This document shows, piece by piece, positions 50,401 through 62,200 of a DNA stretch of 64,000 nucleotides. The stretch lies in NCBI RefSeq assembly GCF_947623445.1, contig NC_135248.1, positions 15,447,820 through 15,511,819 on the forward strand, read 5' to 3'. The stretch's first letter is position 1; each line of letters begins with the position of its first letter. The DNA comes from Clavelina lepadiformis (taxonomy: Eukaryota > Chordata > Ascidiacea > Aplousobranchia > Clavelinidae). The notes beneath the pieces are model-generated. The model was given only the letters and a program-made list of their open reading frames with translations. It made no database searches and had not been told where the DNA came from. Position numbers and translations under genes: made by a program.

Positions 50401-50610
50401 TTTGGTGATATCAGTAAATCTTTTACCTTCTTAGCAATTTGCCTGCGACCATAATGCGGTAGAATTTTACATTTTCTTCTTTTAAGCTGTGGAGACAAAA
50501 TTATCGAAAATTTCTCTTCTGGCCATCTGCTGCGCACAAAACCTAGTGGAAGTAACGACGGTCGCTGCCTCATAGGAGCAGCAGTGCTCGACTCACCATT
50601 TCTTGTTTGA
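47451..50610 (+). CDS. GSS: Glutathione synthetase, eukaryotic type
   Basis: Joins gamma-glutamylcysteine and glycine using ATP, the last step of glutathione synthesis; a cytosolic homodimer in known animals. Exons: 47451-47570, 48036-48181, 48271-48343, 48440-48873, 49077-49143, 49671-49862, 49987-50068, 50167-50353, 50487-50610. The model gives 474 residues, the same as the human enzyme. Signatures in order: SFTLLPSPV, LGVFRSDYMF, KQIEMNTMACA, VAVVYFQTGYGP, WDIRRTIEMS, the ATP-grasp glycine loop VKEQREGEGNN (~364-374), CAYTLMEKIRP, VSELGTFGV and the C-terminal GHLLRTK...GAAVLDSPF. The substrate Arg-Ser-Asp and Glu-x-Asn-Thr motifs are intact. Two oddities: the middle glycine of the loop triad is Glu, and the donor after 49143 has no GT although acceptor, phase and homology fit. 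All other junctions are canonical. Confidence 0.93.
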
Positions 50611-50647
50611 AGATGGAAAGTATGACGAACTACGCGGGAAAAGAATC

Positions 50648-50653
50648 AATAAA
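50648..50653 (+). promoter_or_regulatory. Candidate polyadenylation signal of GSS
   Basis: AATAAA 38 bases after the glutathione synthetase stop codon on the coding strand. The distance suits a short 3' untranslated region. Confidence 0.55.
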
Positions 50654-53258
50654 ATTCCGACTTTTTAAATCTACATTCAATGGATCTTCATCTTATTTAT
50701 CCTCGCATATCGTTTCAAGGATGCTTTGGTTGTTTTCTTTCACAAACAAATCTTATTTTGTGTCTGTAGTAGAATTCAATGTAGACTCTCCATCGTTATG
50801 GGGTTAAGTTAAACAAACTAAATTTAAAACAAGTGAAAGGTTTTTTCAATGCGTTCATTCTGGTATTGAAGCTGTGTTATATGCAGTGACGGTACAGTTT
50901 GTGTAGACGTTTGGTTTGTAATTGTTTATGCGGAGAGTTGTATAAATATAAAATTAATCTTAACTGGGAGCCTCATAATATGACCGATATGCTTCAGGAA
51001 TTTGATGCACATTCAATGAAATGATTTATACATTTCAATCAACCAACATGTATACTTGCATTGAGAATGTGCATTTCATGGCAGCATTCGCCGAGATCTC
51101 GGGTGTGCAGAACCGCAAACTCAGGTGTGCAAGCGTGCGCCTAAGCAATCTACCTCCTGTGCAATTCTAGGCTAACATTTGTAACTATAGATTTATCAAC
51201 TGATTTATCTGTGGAGCGGATAGATTTTTGTGAGTTCTTATAGAACTTCGGTCCATCGTTACCACTAAATGGATGAAGCCAGTTTTGCTCCCTCGTCGCG
51301 CATCAACGATTGTAAGCATATTTCATAGAAACGCTTTTGACATTTTCTTTGTTATGATAATGTCCTTACTGATTCACTGAGCTTTATTTGCTTTCAGAAG
51401 CTCTTATTCTTGTATGCTTGTATCATTGTTTAACTGTTTACCTTTCATAACAATTCGGTAATTTTAAGGACAACCAAATGCAAGGATTTGTTTTTAGGTC
51501 GTCAACAAGTGTAATTTCACGACATAAAGTAGTCATCAACACAGCACAGGAAGATGAGCGAAAACTTTTTTACTCGCCTCGCAGAAGATTATGAGGTAGA
51601 GGATTAGGTATCGTTAATTAACTTTATTGCTTACATGTTCCAGGAACTAAACTAAAGGGTTGGTGTTGACTAATCAACATCTGAAGACGATAAACCTGAA
51701 GTTTGCAGTGTTTGCACAAAGAACGCATTTCCATGTTAGCGTATAAAAACTTGAACAAGATGTGTTAATACATTTCAGCTGCTCGTGGAATGTGTCGACG
51801 AATCTCTTCTGATTTCTCTGCGTGGTATCTCGCTTTTTGACCATCTTTAGAGCAAGAACGTCACACATACGTGGCCGCTTTTGTCTTGTCTTACTTTTAT
51901 TTCCTGTCTGTTTACTTTGCAGTAACAGCCTCATGATTTCTGGATAATGACCATGTGTTTTTCAGTTCTAAATCTTGAGATAGCTTGTCTAACAACTTCA
52001 ATAATGTCACCTTTAGACACTTCAATCGTTTCTGAATAAAGTTAAGAAAAATGGAAGCTCAGTAATCCCAGAAACAATTCCTAGCAAAGCATTTCGAGTA
52101 ATAATAACAGATATGAGCTTCTTCAGCCACGTGGACCATTTACAGTTTATTTCGTAAATATTTAATGACGTCACTCGAGTTGAACAAGGAACAGATTTTA
52201 TCCACGTCATAAACCACAAACAATAAGAGAAAGACCTAAAACACAAAAAGTCTGAAAATAAAGGTGATGCTTTTCCGTCACCTAGCGGTCAGGATAGACA
52301 ACGCTGCCTTAGTTGTCACTTCCCAAGTTAGCGCGGGAGTTGGAGAACATGAGTATACGAGTTCATAGCAAGGCAGCCTGAATGCGCCGTATATGCCTGT
52401 AAAAACGCCTAATTTCTTTGTTTATATTATTATAAAGGGAAATTACTAAAAATGCAATTAATCGAAATTTCCGACTGGAGCTTCTTGAAATTTTGTATGT
52501 CGCTGTAGTACGTCATAGGCTTGTGGTGGTCCTTCGTCTCGACCAGCGGTTGTCAAAGTTTGTTTCATGATCCTCCCTTAAAACCACTGGCCTCGACCTA
52601 AACTAGAGCTCACTATGATAACAAACAACTTGTGAAGAATGAGCTCTTTCTAGTGGCACGAATGATGATTGCATGGACCTGTCTCCAAGTAAAACGCTTA
52701 ATCCATGGACATTACTCGAGTAATTGTTAAGCGACGAATTTAAACTGTGTAATTAAACAGGAAAATTAATAGCTTTGCTGGAGTTTGGCAGCCTAGTCAA
52801 CAGTAGAATATAAAAGTCAATATATAAGTGGTAATTAGGTGGTCGATACGTGTACGTAATTCAGCGCGATCACTCACACTTGCAAGTGTGGACATGACAC
52901 GAATTCTGTGAATCTTCTGTTATTAAGATCAGTTCTGTGTTTGTAGACTTCTTTCACGTTCATGACATGTTACAATAGAACTGAGAGCGTTTCAAATTTT
53001 CCACACTTTTGTGACGACACAGATGAAATGAGGACTGATGTCATAATTGATGGACTCACTCACCACCGGATGTGAAACATTCAATTTTATCGCGGATACC
53101 GCGCGACAAAAGACACAAAAAGTTTTTAAACTTTTCTCTTTGGAAAGATCCTCAATCGCTGAACACGCTCGAACTCGTGTATGACGTTACACTACGTGAT
53201 CTTCCACGTGACCGATGTCTTCTAAACGACAAAAATTTTAAGTTTCGGTAAACCTAAT
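50654..53258. other. Intergenic DNA between GSS and the SR-cyclophilin gene
   Basis: The two genes converge here. I see no exon, RNA gene or transposon with recognisable ends. One TGACGTCA occurs near 52167. Confidence 0.45.
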
Positions 53259-53264
53259 TTTATT
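53259..53264 (-). promoter_or_regulatory. Polyadenylation signal of the long SR-cyclophilin transcript
   Basis: AATAAA on the minus strand, 11 bases downstream of the TAG stop at 53276-53278. It supports 53276 as the true 3' end of the coding sequence and implies a very short 3' untranslated region. Confidence 0.75.
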
Positions 53265-53275
53265 TGATAAATTTC

Positions 53276-56200
53276 CTACCTTCGTCTTCTGCTTCTAGAA
53301 TGTTCGCTGCTGTAACGATCGTACGATCTGTATCGAGAGCGCCGTCTACCGACAAATATCAACACGTTAAAGTCAAGTGACTGCCAAACGTTTAAACAAG
53401 ATTTCTCAAAGCTAGAAACTGACGTAACTACAAAGCGATACGATGTATATGAAACTAAAATCAATTTCAAGGAGAAAAAATGTTATCGTGAGGTTCCCAC
53501 GTTCAGTAGAAATGCTGGGCGGTTGTAGGTGACGTAACATACCTTGAACGCCCTGGTCTATAATGACGACACGGTCTATCTATGTCACTTCCGGATGATG
53601 ACGTATAGAAGGAAGAACGGTCACGTGAGCTGTGAAAATTTTGCAGAAACTCAATTGGTCAAGTTAAGTTCAACGACAATGAGCTAATAGTTCAACATGA
53701 ATGACGTCATAAATTACCTGGATGAGGAGAAATAAGAGTCAGAGCTACTTCGTCGTCGTCTTGACCGCGCGCGTTTGTAACTCGCGTACGACGATGACCT
53801 CGACGAAAACCTGCAAAGTCATGACGTTACATTTCTAATTTTGACGTTTTACGCTGATCTCAATTTCCGAGACCGACCTGCTGCTGCCTGACCTCGAGTG
53901 GTGGCGCTTCGAGTGCTTGCTCCTGTCGCAACGAGAGAAGATTGAGCGAGATCTTGAGCTGGGTGAAGTACAAGACTTATGTGCGATTGTAAAACAGGCA
54001 AAACTTCATTCATCGCAACTTGACAATAGAAACATTATAACTCACCGGGCACTCCAAGATGAGGAGCTCCGAGAGGAATAGGAAGAGCTTCGATGCCGCT
54101 TCCTTCGTCGTGAACTCCTTTGACCTCGACTCGACCTGGAGGATGCGGGGGAGGGAAGAACTTTGTCGTCGCTGGCAACAAAATGTCGACGAGTGTTTCG
54201 AGCAGAAATATTTGAGTCCGAGTCACATCAAGGAGTTACTCACCTGCCCTCTTCGAAGAACTTCTGCATGGCTTCCTCTGTGACGTCATGACTTGCAAAC
54301 ATGGCCGCCATCTTGTCGTCACTCAACCGAGTTGAATCTGACAAAACATAGAAATTTTAACGAATGCAGAATCGCAACCATTACAGTAGTGACGTCATCC
54401 AACACAGCCCAAGCACTTGAGATGAGCTGTGGAGCACAACTAGTGCTTGGCCGAGCCATAACCAGAGCAGGTAATTACCATAGACGGGTTCCGGCGGTCT
54501 CTCTGGTTCACCTGCACAATAAACATCACATTAATCTCTATCAAATTGATCCTGCCCTCGCAACCAACTCGTCTTACTTTCGTCCGGCAGCGGCGGGGGT
54601 TCGTCGTTCTTCGGTGGAAGGGGATTCCCCATGAAATTCATGGCCATCGGAAGTCTGGGAGGGTAGCCCATGAAATGAGGGTGGGGGTAGATTGGGGCTG
54701 GAATTCCCCTGTGCACCATGTAGGGGTTCATGGCATAGTAGGCGTGGTAGGGGTTCATCATGTGAGGCACTGGGTTCATTTGAATATTGCCGTTGTATGT
54801 GCTCGTTGTAAATGACGTCATATGGCTTGTGGATGTCATGCGCGCCATGTTGCTGCTTGAGACATTGGCGTTGGTCGTCGTTACTGCAAGCGTGGCTGCC
54901 GATGGAGCCACTGGCGCGGCGGTAAGTTTGGTCTGTTTTGTTTTGTCATTTGCAGTTTTGTTTTTGTCTTTTTTGCGTTTCTTTGATTTCTTAATTTTCT
55001 TTTTCGAACTTTTCTCTTTGCTTACAGCTTCTTGCTTGGGGAGGTTGATTTTGAAGACAAAAGTCTTCTTGTTGGTGGGAAGCGGTTCATGCAGGGTCAG
55101 TTCGTTGTCCTCAGATCCACTCAGGTTTGCTTCGATGACCTCATTCTGTCCAGTTTTTTCATGATTTGATATTTTCGACATCGAGGTATTTTCTTTTCCT
55201 TGATCCCCATCCTGCTTTGATCTTCGTCGAGATTTTGTTTCCACAGATTCTTCATCAGACCAGATCCCGACATCTCGGACTTGTGGAATTAATGAGGATT
55301 CTTTCTTCTCATCTTGCCTCTGTTTCATCTTGTTGGTTTCATGTGAAGGAAGAATTCCGAATCCGGAAGATGAGTTGGATGTGGGACTTTTAATCCCAGC
55401 ATTTGACCCAATCTCCTCCTCACAAACTACAACAAGATCATTTGATGGAGATACAACCTCTGTAGCTACTCTTTACTTTAACAACAAGGCAATAGACTTA
55501 GTTACTTTTTTCAGTCAAGGCCTCAGGGTCATCTGGGGCTTGATCATTCTTTTTCGATCTTTCATTTTGCTCAGGAAGTTGATCACCAGCACAGAGCATT
55601 AATGCGTCTTCAAGATCTTCACTGGGACTGCTCTTTGAAGATTTCTTTTTTTCCTGACATGGACAAGACACATTTGATAGAATTAGATGAAGCCGTAAAA
55701 TTGGAAGTGATGACAACAGCAGTAGTCATCACCAGAAATGTGAAACATATCCTCAAACTTACCTTATCGTGAAGAGATTTCTTGCTTCCTGCTGGAGAAT
55801 AATATGAAAATGTGAGTGAAGATTATCATACAATTATCCCAAGATTTATTTTATTAATTACCAACTACGGGCAAAAATATTTGCTAAACACATCAAGTAA
55901 ATATTTTTGGTCTGATTTGTTCAAAACTATCTTTGGTTATTTCTCTGGAAAGGTCATCTTTTAACTTTTGTCAATTCAAAAAGAGGAATCTAGTTCCATG
56001 ATAGTGGAAGTGAAAATCTCATCGATTTACCGAAAAGATCAGGATTTGAACCGATCTTGTTGTGTTTCATCATCAAGCTGTCAGCTTCCTTTGCACTCTG
56101 CACATTTAAACAAGAGAACTCTAGTTTTCAAATAAACGCATAGTTACATCATAATGAGATTTATTATTCAAACGATGCCATTTTGTGTCTCTTATCAGTC

Positions 56201-59200
56201 ATATTGGGTTAAAACTTCTTGGAAACTTTTACCGCATCTTCCAATTCTTCACCGAACTCTAGCGGAGGTTGCCATGGTAACAATGTAGGCTTTTTCTTTT
56301 TATTTGTTTTCTTCATCAAAGATTTTTTGAAATCTTCCAAAACTTTTTTATCTGAATACAAACACAATAATAGTTCGAATGACGAGTTATTTCTGTCGTA
56401 GATAGACACAAGTTTGACAGACCTTCATTCCCTGCTGTATGTTTTGAAGATTTTGAAAGTGATTTTGGAAGCAAATCCAGCTTTTCTATTTTTCCTCTAA
56501 ATAATAAATGTGGGTTATAACAAGAAAATAGAGAGGTTGAAGTAAATTATACAAAACTCACCTTTCACATTTTGAGTTCTCTTCAGCCGATAGACCAGAT
56601 GAGTCGAAGGAACTTTCACTACTGCTCCATCTAAACACATCAAATTATCGATCTGTCGTTAAATGCAACAAAAATGTTTTTAAATTAAATATTTTATTCT
56701 TTTAAAAACAAGGAAATCTCAAGCAAACGACTTCATTTACATTTTCGTCACTTTCTTCTTCTTCTTTCTGCGTTCAACTTTGCCGGATGAGATTGCATTT
56801 GGGCAAGGTTTCACACAAACTCTATAAATATGCCATAACGCAGTCATAGAACAACTGTCACTAATATATAAGATGTTTATAGGATATCTTAAGAAAAGTG
56901 CAAAGAACTCACATATTGTCGAGATGAGCTTCAGCATCATTCTTGGTCGTTTTATCTAAAATTGACAAAAGTTTCAATGTTACTGGAGAGAAAGTGTAGA
57001 AATGGATGAGCCCAGACCCTGCTACCTCAGGCAAAAGCGCACGAACCAATACAAAACCTCATTGAGTGCATACAAGCCACAAATGATGCCATTAGACCAA
57101 CTATATTGTCTCTTGATAATGATCGACATCGAAGGTTCAAATGTTCAAACTTTCAATATTAACTGAATTGGACAATCAACTGGCCCACAGTAACGAGAGT
57201 AATCTTATTTATCTATTAACCATTCATTAAAATTACTATAATATAATTTAGATTTATTGTAACGAAAAAATCGTTTACCAAACTCATTCTTTGAATTGTA
57301 GTTTTCTGCATTTTTGCTGCTTTCAGGTTGGGACCGGGGCTGCAAAGTTAAAAATAAAGAAACAAATTATTGATATGATTTCAACACAACAATCAACCAC
57401 ACATTGCTTTATGATGTCTTTAAGAAATTATATTTTTCAATACAAAAACTCAACAAAATTCTTTGAAACAATCAAAGCAGATGAAAGATGCTTAACAAAT
57501 AAAAAGCTACAGCAAACCTTTTTGTGTTTGAGAAGAGAAGCTGCATTTGATTCATTTCCATGCAAACTGTTCAATTCACAATTCCCTGCAAAACAAGAAT
57601 TGAGTTAGATCCTGATGCAACAAAGCAAGTCATCATCGTTACTCATCAGTGTTATTGTTACTTGGAAGTATGATCAACTCACTGCTCTCCTCCTCTGAAT
57701 GTGACTCTGGGGAGTCCCACTTGCTTCTTCCACCGACTTCCTCTTCCACATCAAGCTGAGAAACAAGAGAAGTATATTTGTAAGTGAAGCAGATGACACT
57801 TCACAAAATTCATCCTGATTCCAAGGATGTTCAAACCAGCAGGTGGCGCATTTATGAAATTGCTAACCAACAACAAGCCTAAAAAATTGCTACAAAAACA
57901 TCGCTGTTGCTTAAACAAGTCCTGCGCCAAAGAAAAAGAAAAGCAAAGATTCACCGAGCGCTGGAAGAGATTCGAGATTATGTGTGATTAAGGTTGTGGG
58001 TTGAGGCAACTTATTGTTTGCTCACATCAGAAATATGCTGGGTGGGATCAATCTTCTATACAAAGAAATTATTGGCAGGACACTGGGAGATTTTTGCTAA
58101 TTAGGAATGCTCAGATACTTATAAAATAATTTTTTACATGACAGCTCCCTCCCACTGTTAATTGGGTAGAAAAGAAAGCTAGAAACCTTATTCGAAGATA
58201 CAGGAAGATAAGTCACGGCAGTGATCCTTAAATTGAGAAGAAACAGAAGTTTGTAATTATCATTTTGACATTTATAGAACAAATACAGCACAGAATGCAA
58301 ACTCAAAAAGAAATACGCATTTTCGACAGACGCCGATTCTACATATTTCATAAGAATAAACCACTTAACTACCCACTCTCTACTATTCATTGATATTGCA
58401 ACTAGTTGCTTTGCTGTTGAGTTAATATTTTATATCAGTTACTACGTTACAAGTGATTTATATTGCACTGACATCATCAGCTGGCACTGGCAGCTTGGTT
58501 CTATCTCGGGAACTTTTTTTCCGCTTCTTCTGTTTCTTCTTCTGACGAAATTTCTTCTTTTTCTTCTTCGCTTGCTTCCCCCTGTCATTGGTCGACTTTT
58601 CTTTGGGTCCAAATACCTCGTCATTATCTTGCCTGCAAACATCAACATCATAAAAAGCAGAAATACAATTACTTAAAAGCTTAATATAACATCATAAACA
58701 CATTTATCATCTTAACAGCAATAGGAGCGTACGAAATGGGTGACTTCATATCATCTTCACCATCTGACCATTTCCCGTGATAACTTTTCACGTCACCATC
58801 ACTCTCCCATAAGTTGGGTGAAATCCTGCAATAAAGCTCACGTTGAACTTTCTAAATCAAGGCAACTTTTCCCACTGAACAAACTTGCAAGGCATAATGG
58901 AGCAGATGAACTACTTTTAAATACTAAGGTAACTCTATTCTACAACATGCACGATACATAAAGCAACAGATGAAATTATCAAGAGCAACAGCGTTAACAC
59001 ACAAGTGGGCTGAAAATCATTGAATTTATCTCAAATTTTACAAAAAAATACATTTTTGATACTTCTACACTAGCATATTTTAGATTATCTTTAATCTGGA
59101 TAATAAAGTTGTTTTTTACATAAATAAGACTTTCAGCCCAAGTTTAAAAGCGTCATTAGCTTTACATTTAGCAATTCCGAAAGGTATTAAAAACTTCACA

Positions 59201-62200
59201 CAATACCTTACCTCCCAATGAAAAACCTTTAAGCAAACCACTTTTCCTGCCGGGTGACAAGACAAAAAAATTTATAAACATTTGTCTGTGGCGGAAAAAG
59301 CAAAATGTCTTCATACGGAATGAAAACAAGAAATTAATTAAAGTGGAAACTGTACACATACAATTTGTGGAAGAGACAAGATTTGTTGGTTTTTATTAAA
59401 GTTACAATTAAGTTATTGCTACAACAAACTTACCGACAAAACAATCCACAAGATCCAGATTATTCACGAAATGGCAACAACCATGTTGGAAACAACTATC
59501 GCCAACTTACATCTAAGTCTCGTTCAAAGTTAACAAAGATAAAAGTTTGTGAAGAGCTGACTGTATTTACAAGGTCCACACCACAACAACACAGACATAT
59601 TATATAACACGCGTTTTAATTGCATTGAGGTCACTTTGCCACAAACATATTTGCATTTAACATTTCTCGAAAAATTTTATGACGATTGTCAAAGGTTAAA
59701 AGTGTAATTACACTTATTGGCTCACAAATGCTTGGACCACCACAGATAAAAGTTTTGGTTTCGTTGTTGTCAGACCAGCAGATCAAAGTGATTTGGGGAA
59801 AAATAAACATAAAAACACGAGTTAAGACAATGGAGTGATAGATTAACGTTTAAACACAACTACAATTAACTAAGTGAATCTAAAACTTGTAAAGCAAACA
59901 TAAACATATGTTGAGCTGCAGTTCATTGACAAAATTACACGTTAATTCATGGACTTATGCCCTGATCCTGCCCCGGAGCACACAACTGTGCATGTTGAAG
60001 GAGATGATAGAGCTGTGGCGATTGCTTCAATATATCTGAGTGAGGTGGGACGAGGATCTTAATCTGATGATGAGGAGCGAGATCTTCTCTTCCGACGATC
60101 ATCATCCGAACTACTGCTGGTGGAGGACGATCTTCTTGATCTTTTCGCATAAGATGAAGATCTGCTGGATGAACTTCTCCTCCTCCTCCGAGATGCTGAT
60201 GACCTCCTAGGCCTGTATGGACTCCTTGACCTTCGACCTCCACGAGATTGTGACCTCCGACGGGGTCGATACACGGGAGAGTGCCTTCTTTCTCGATATG
60301 AGCGAGGTCTTGACCCAATCGGACTTCTACGACGATGATCTCTTGACCTGCGTCGTTCCATAGATCGACGACGACGACGATCGTGTCCTCTTGATCTGGA
60401 GCGACTTCTCATTCTATCTCTGCTCCTCCTCCTCGGAGAACTCTTGTCATCATTTTTGCGCTTATCAGGAGACGCTGACTTTTTTCTCAGAGGTTGCGCA
60501 ATGTGTTGTTCCTTGATTCCTTCTTCCACTTTTACCTTGGTATCATCGGCTGCTTGATGAGGTGGAGCAGCATCTTTTCCTGGAAACTCCTGAAGATCAG
60601 CTGAAACGTTCATCAACATCACTTCATCCTGAATAGACTCAACAGCAGCTATCTCCTTATCCACACCATCTTTCTTTTCTTCAGGAGCAGCGATTGGTTC
60701 TTCAGATGCGGATGGTTCTTCGTCCTTGATAGCTTCCGTGGATTCTTCCACTTCCAGCTTGACTGGTCTGTTCAACTCCTTGTCTGCAACATCCACTTCA
60801 GAAACTTCCTCTTCGACGATCTCAACAGAGTCTTGAGGAGGCAGTAGATCATCTTCCACCTTGATGTTTTGAACATCCAGTTCATCTTTCACCGCATCAA
60901 TAGAGTTCATGTTGGAATGTTTCGGTGAAGAGGCAAGATCTTCGTTATCACTTGAAAGATCCGCTTTATCCTGGATCGAGTTCTCCTGCTCGGGAATTTT
61001 CTCATCATCGCCGTCACCTCTCTCAAACTTTATCACTCTGTTTGATGTCGATGTTTTATCACGCAATCTGCCACGATCTCTATCATCTCCGTTCTGGATG
61101 TGACCCCTTCCCAAGTCCCGATTATCGTCCCTGTTCATGTCGCGCCTTCCCCTGTCACGCCCCGAAGTCTGTCTATCGTCCCCCCTGCTCATATCACGAC
61201 CTATTGACCTTTTCTCATCCACCGGTGATGTGGAGCCTCGCCTCCAACGGTCCGCGGAAGACTTTTTCTCCAAAGCCCGTTCTGCTCTCTGTGCCGCCCT
61301 CCAGTGAGGAGGAGTCTCGCTCCCTCGTCGCTCCCTCCATGATCCGTGGCGGCTGTGGCGACGGGGGCTGCGTGAACGAGACCGTGATGGGGTTCTGTAT
61401 CGCTGGATATCAAGTTTAAATATATAATTATGTCACAAGTATGATTATGACATCAGCAAACAACAGCATAAAATGAATGCGAGCAAGCTTTGAAGAAGCA
61501 TAAAACAAAGAGTTAAAGTTTAGCCTGAAATCCAAAATAATTCTATTATTCCATAAAACACTGCACATTACGATATAATTTAACAGATTTTTAACTTTTG
61601 TTGCGGACTAGTGGACAGTTCATTTGTTGCATCATGACCTCATTATACAGATTATCCACATGACTGGATGAAGGATACTAACCAGCGATCCGCGACCTTT
61701 TATCTTGCGGCCTGACCTTGATGTCCAACTTCTGCCCTGGCTTCTTTCAGAAGCCGGTGTCTGACTGTCGGTGCCAGTTGAACGGTTCCTGACATAAAAC
61801 AATCACAAAATAAATTTGCTGTATTCCTTGTTAATTAGTTGTATTCCTACAATCTGATAAGATCTCCTCTACACCACTGGCTGCAAACACCAGATCATTT
61901 TGACAAGTAGGGGGCAGTATTTGTCTTGTCTCTATTCCAACTGTTTTGCACCTTCGCGAAAAAACTTTATTTGTTGAATTCAACAACAAAGAATCGGCGC
62001 CAATATCACGCATTTTGATGCTTATCGGCATCGGCCTGTTTCTAATCCAGCTGCTGATACCAAAACACTTTAAAAACGGGTGAATTGGCTCGCTCCAAAA
62101 GCGATGCCTCCAAATTATATTCCTTTAGTGCTATTTGTTGATGGTGTAGGATTTAGTCTGCACCACATGCTTTTGAAACACAAACTGTTTGATAAGTGAA

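Noticed and set aside
54787..55164. 125-codon plus-strand frame rich in hydrophobic residues
   Set aside because: Antisense of the Lys/Ser-rich SR-cyclophilin exon 54578-55426; hydrophobicity is a by-product of complementing AAG and AAA codons.
59212..59246. Possible 35-base minus-strand exon between CGGCAG and GTAAGG
   Set aside because: Not a multiple of three and would put the following exon 58733-58825 into a frame with a stop; direct joining of 61209 to 58825 keeps phase.
60925..61419. 164-codon plus-strand frame
   Set aside because: Antisense of the RS and acidic exon of the SR-cyclophilin gene.
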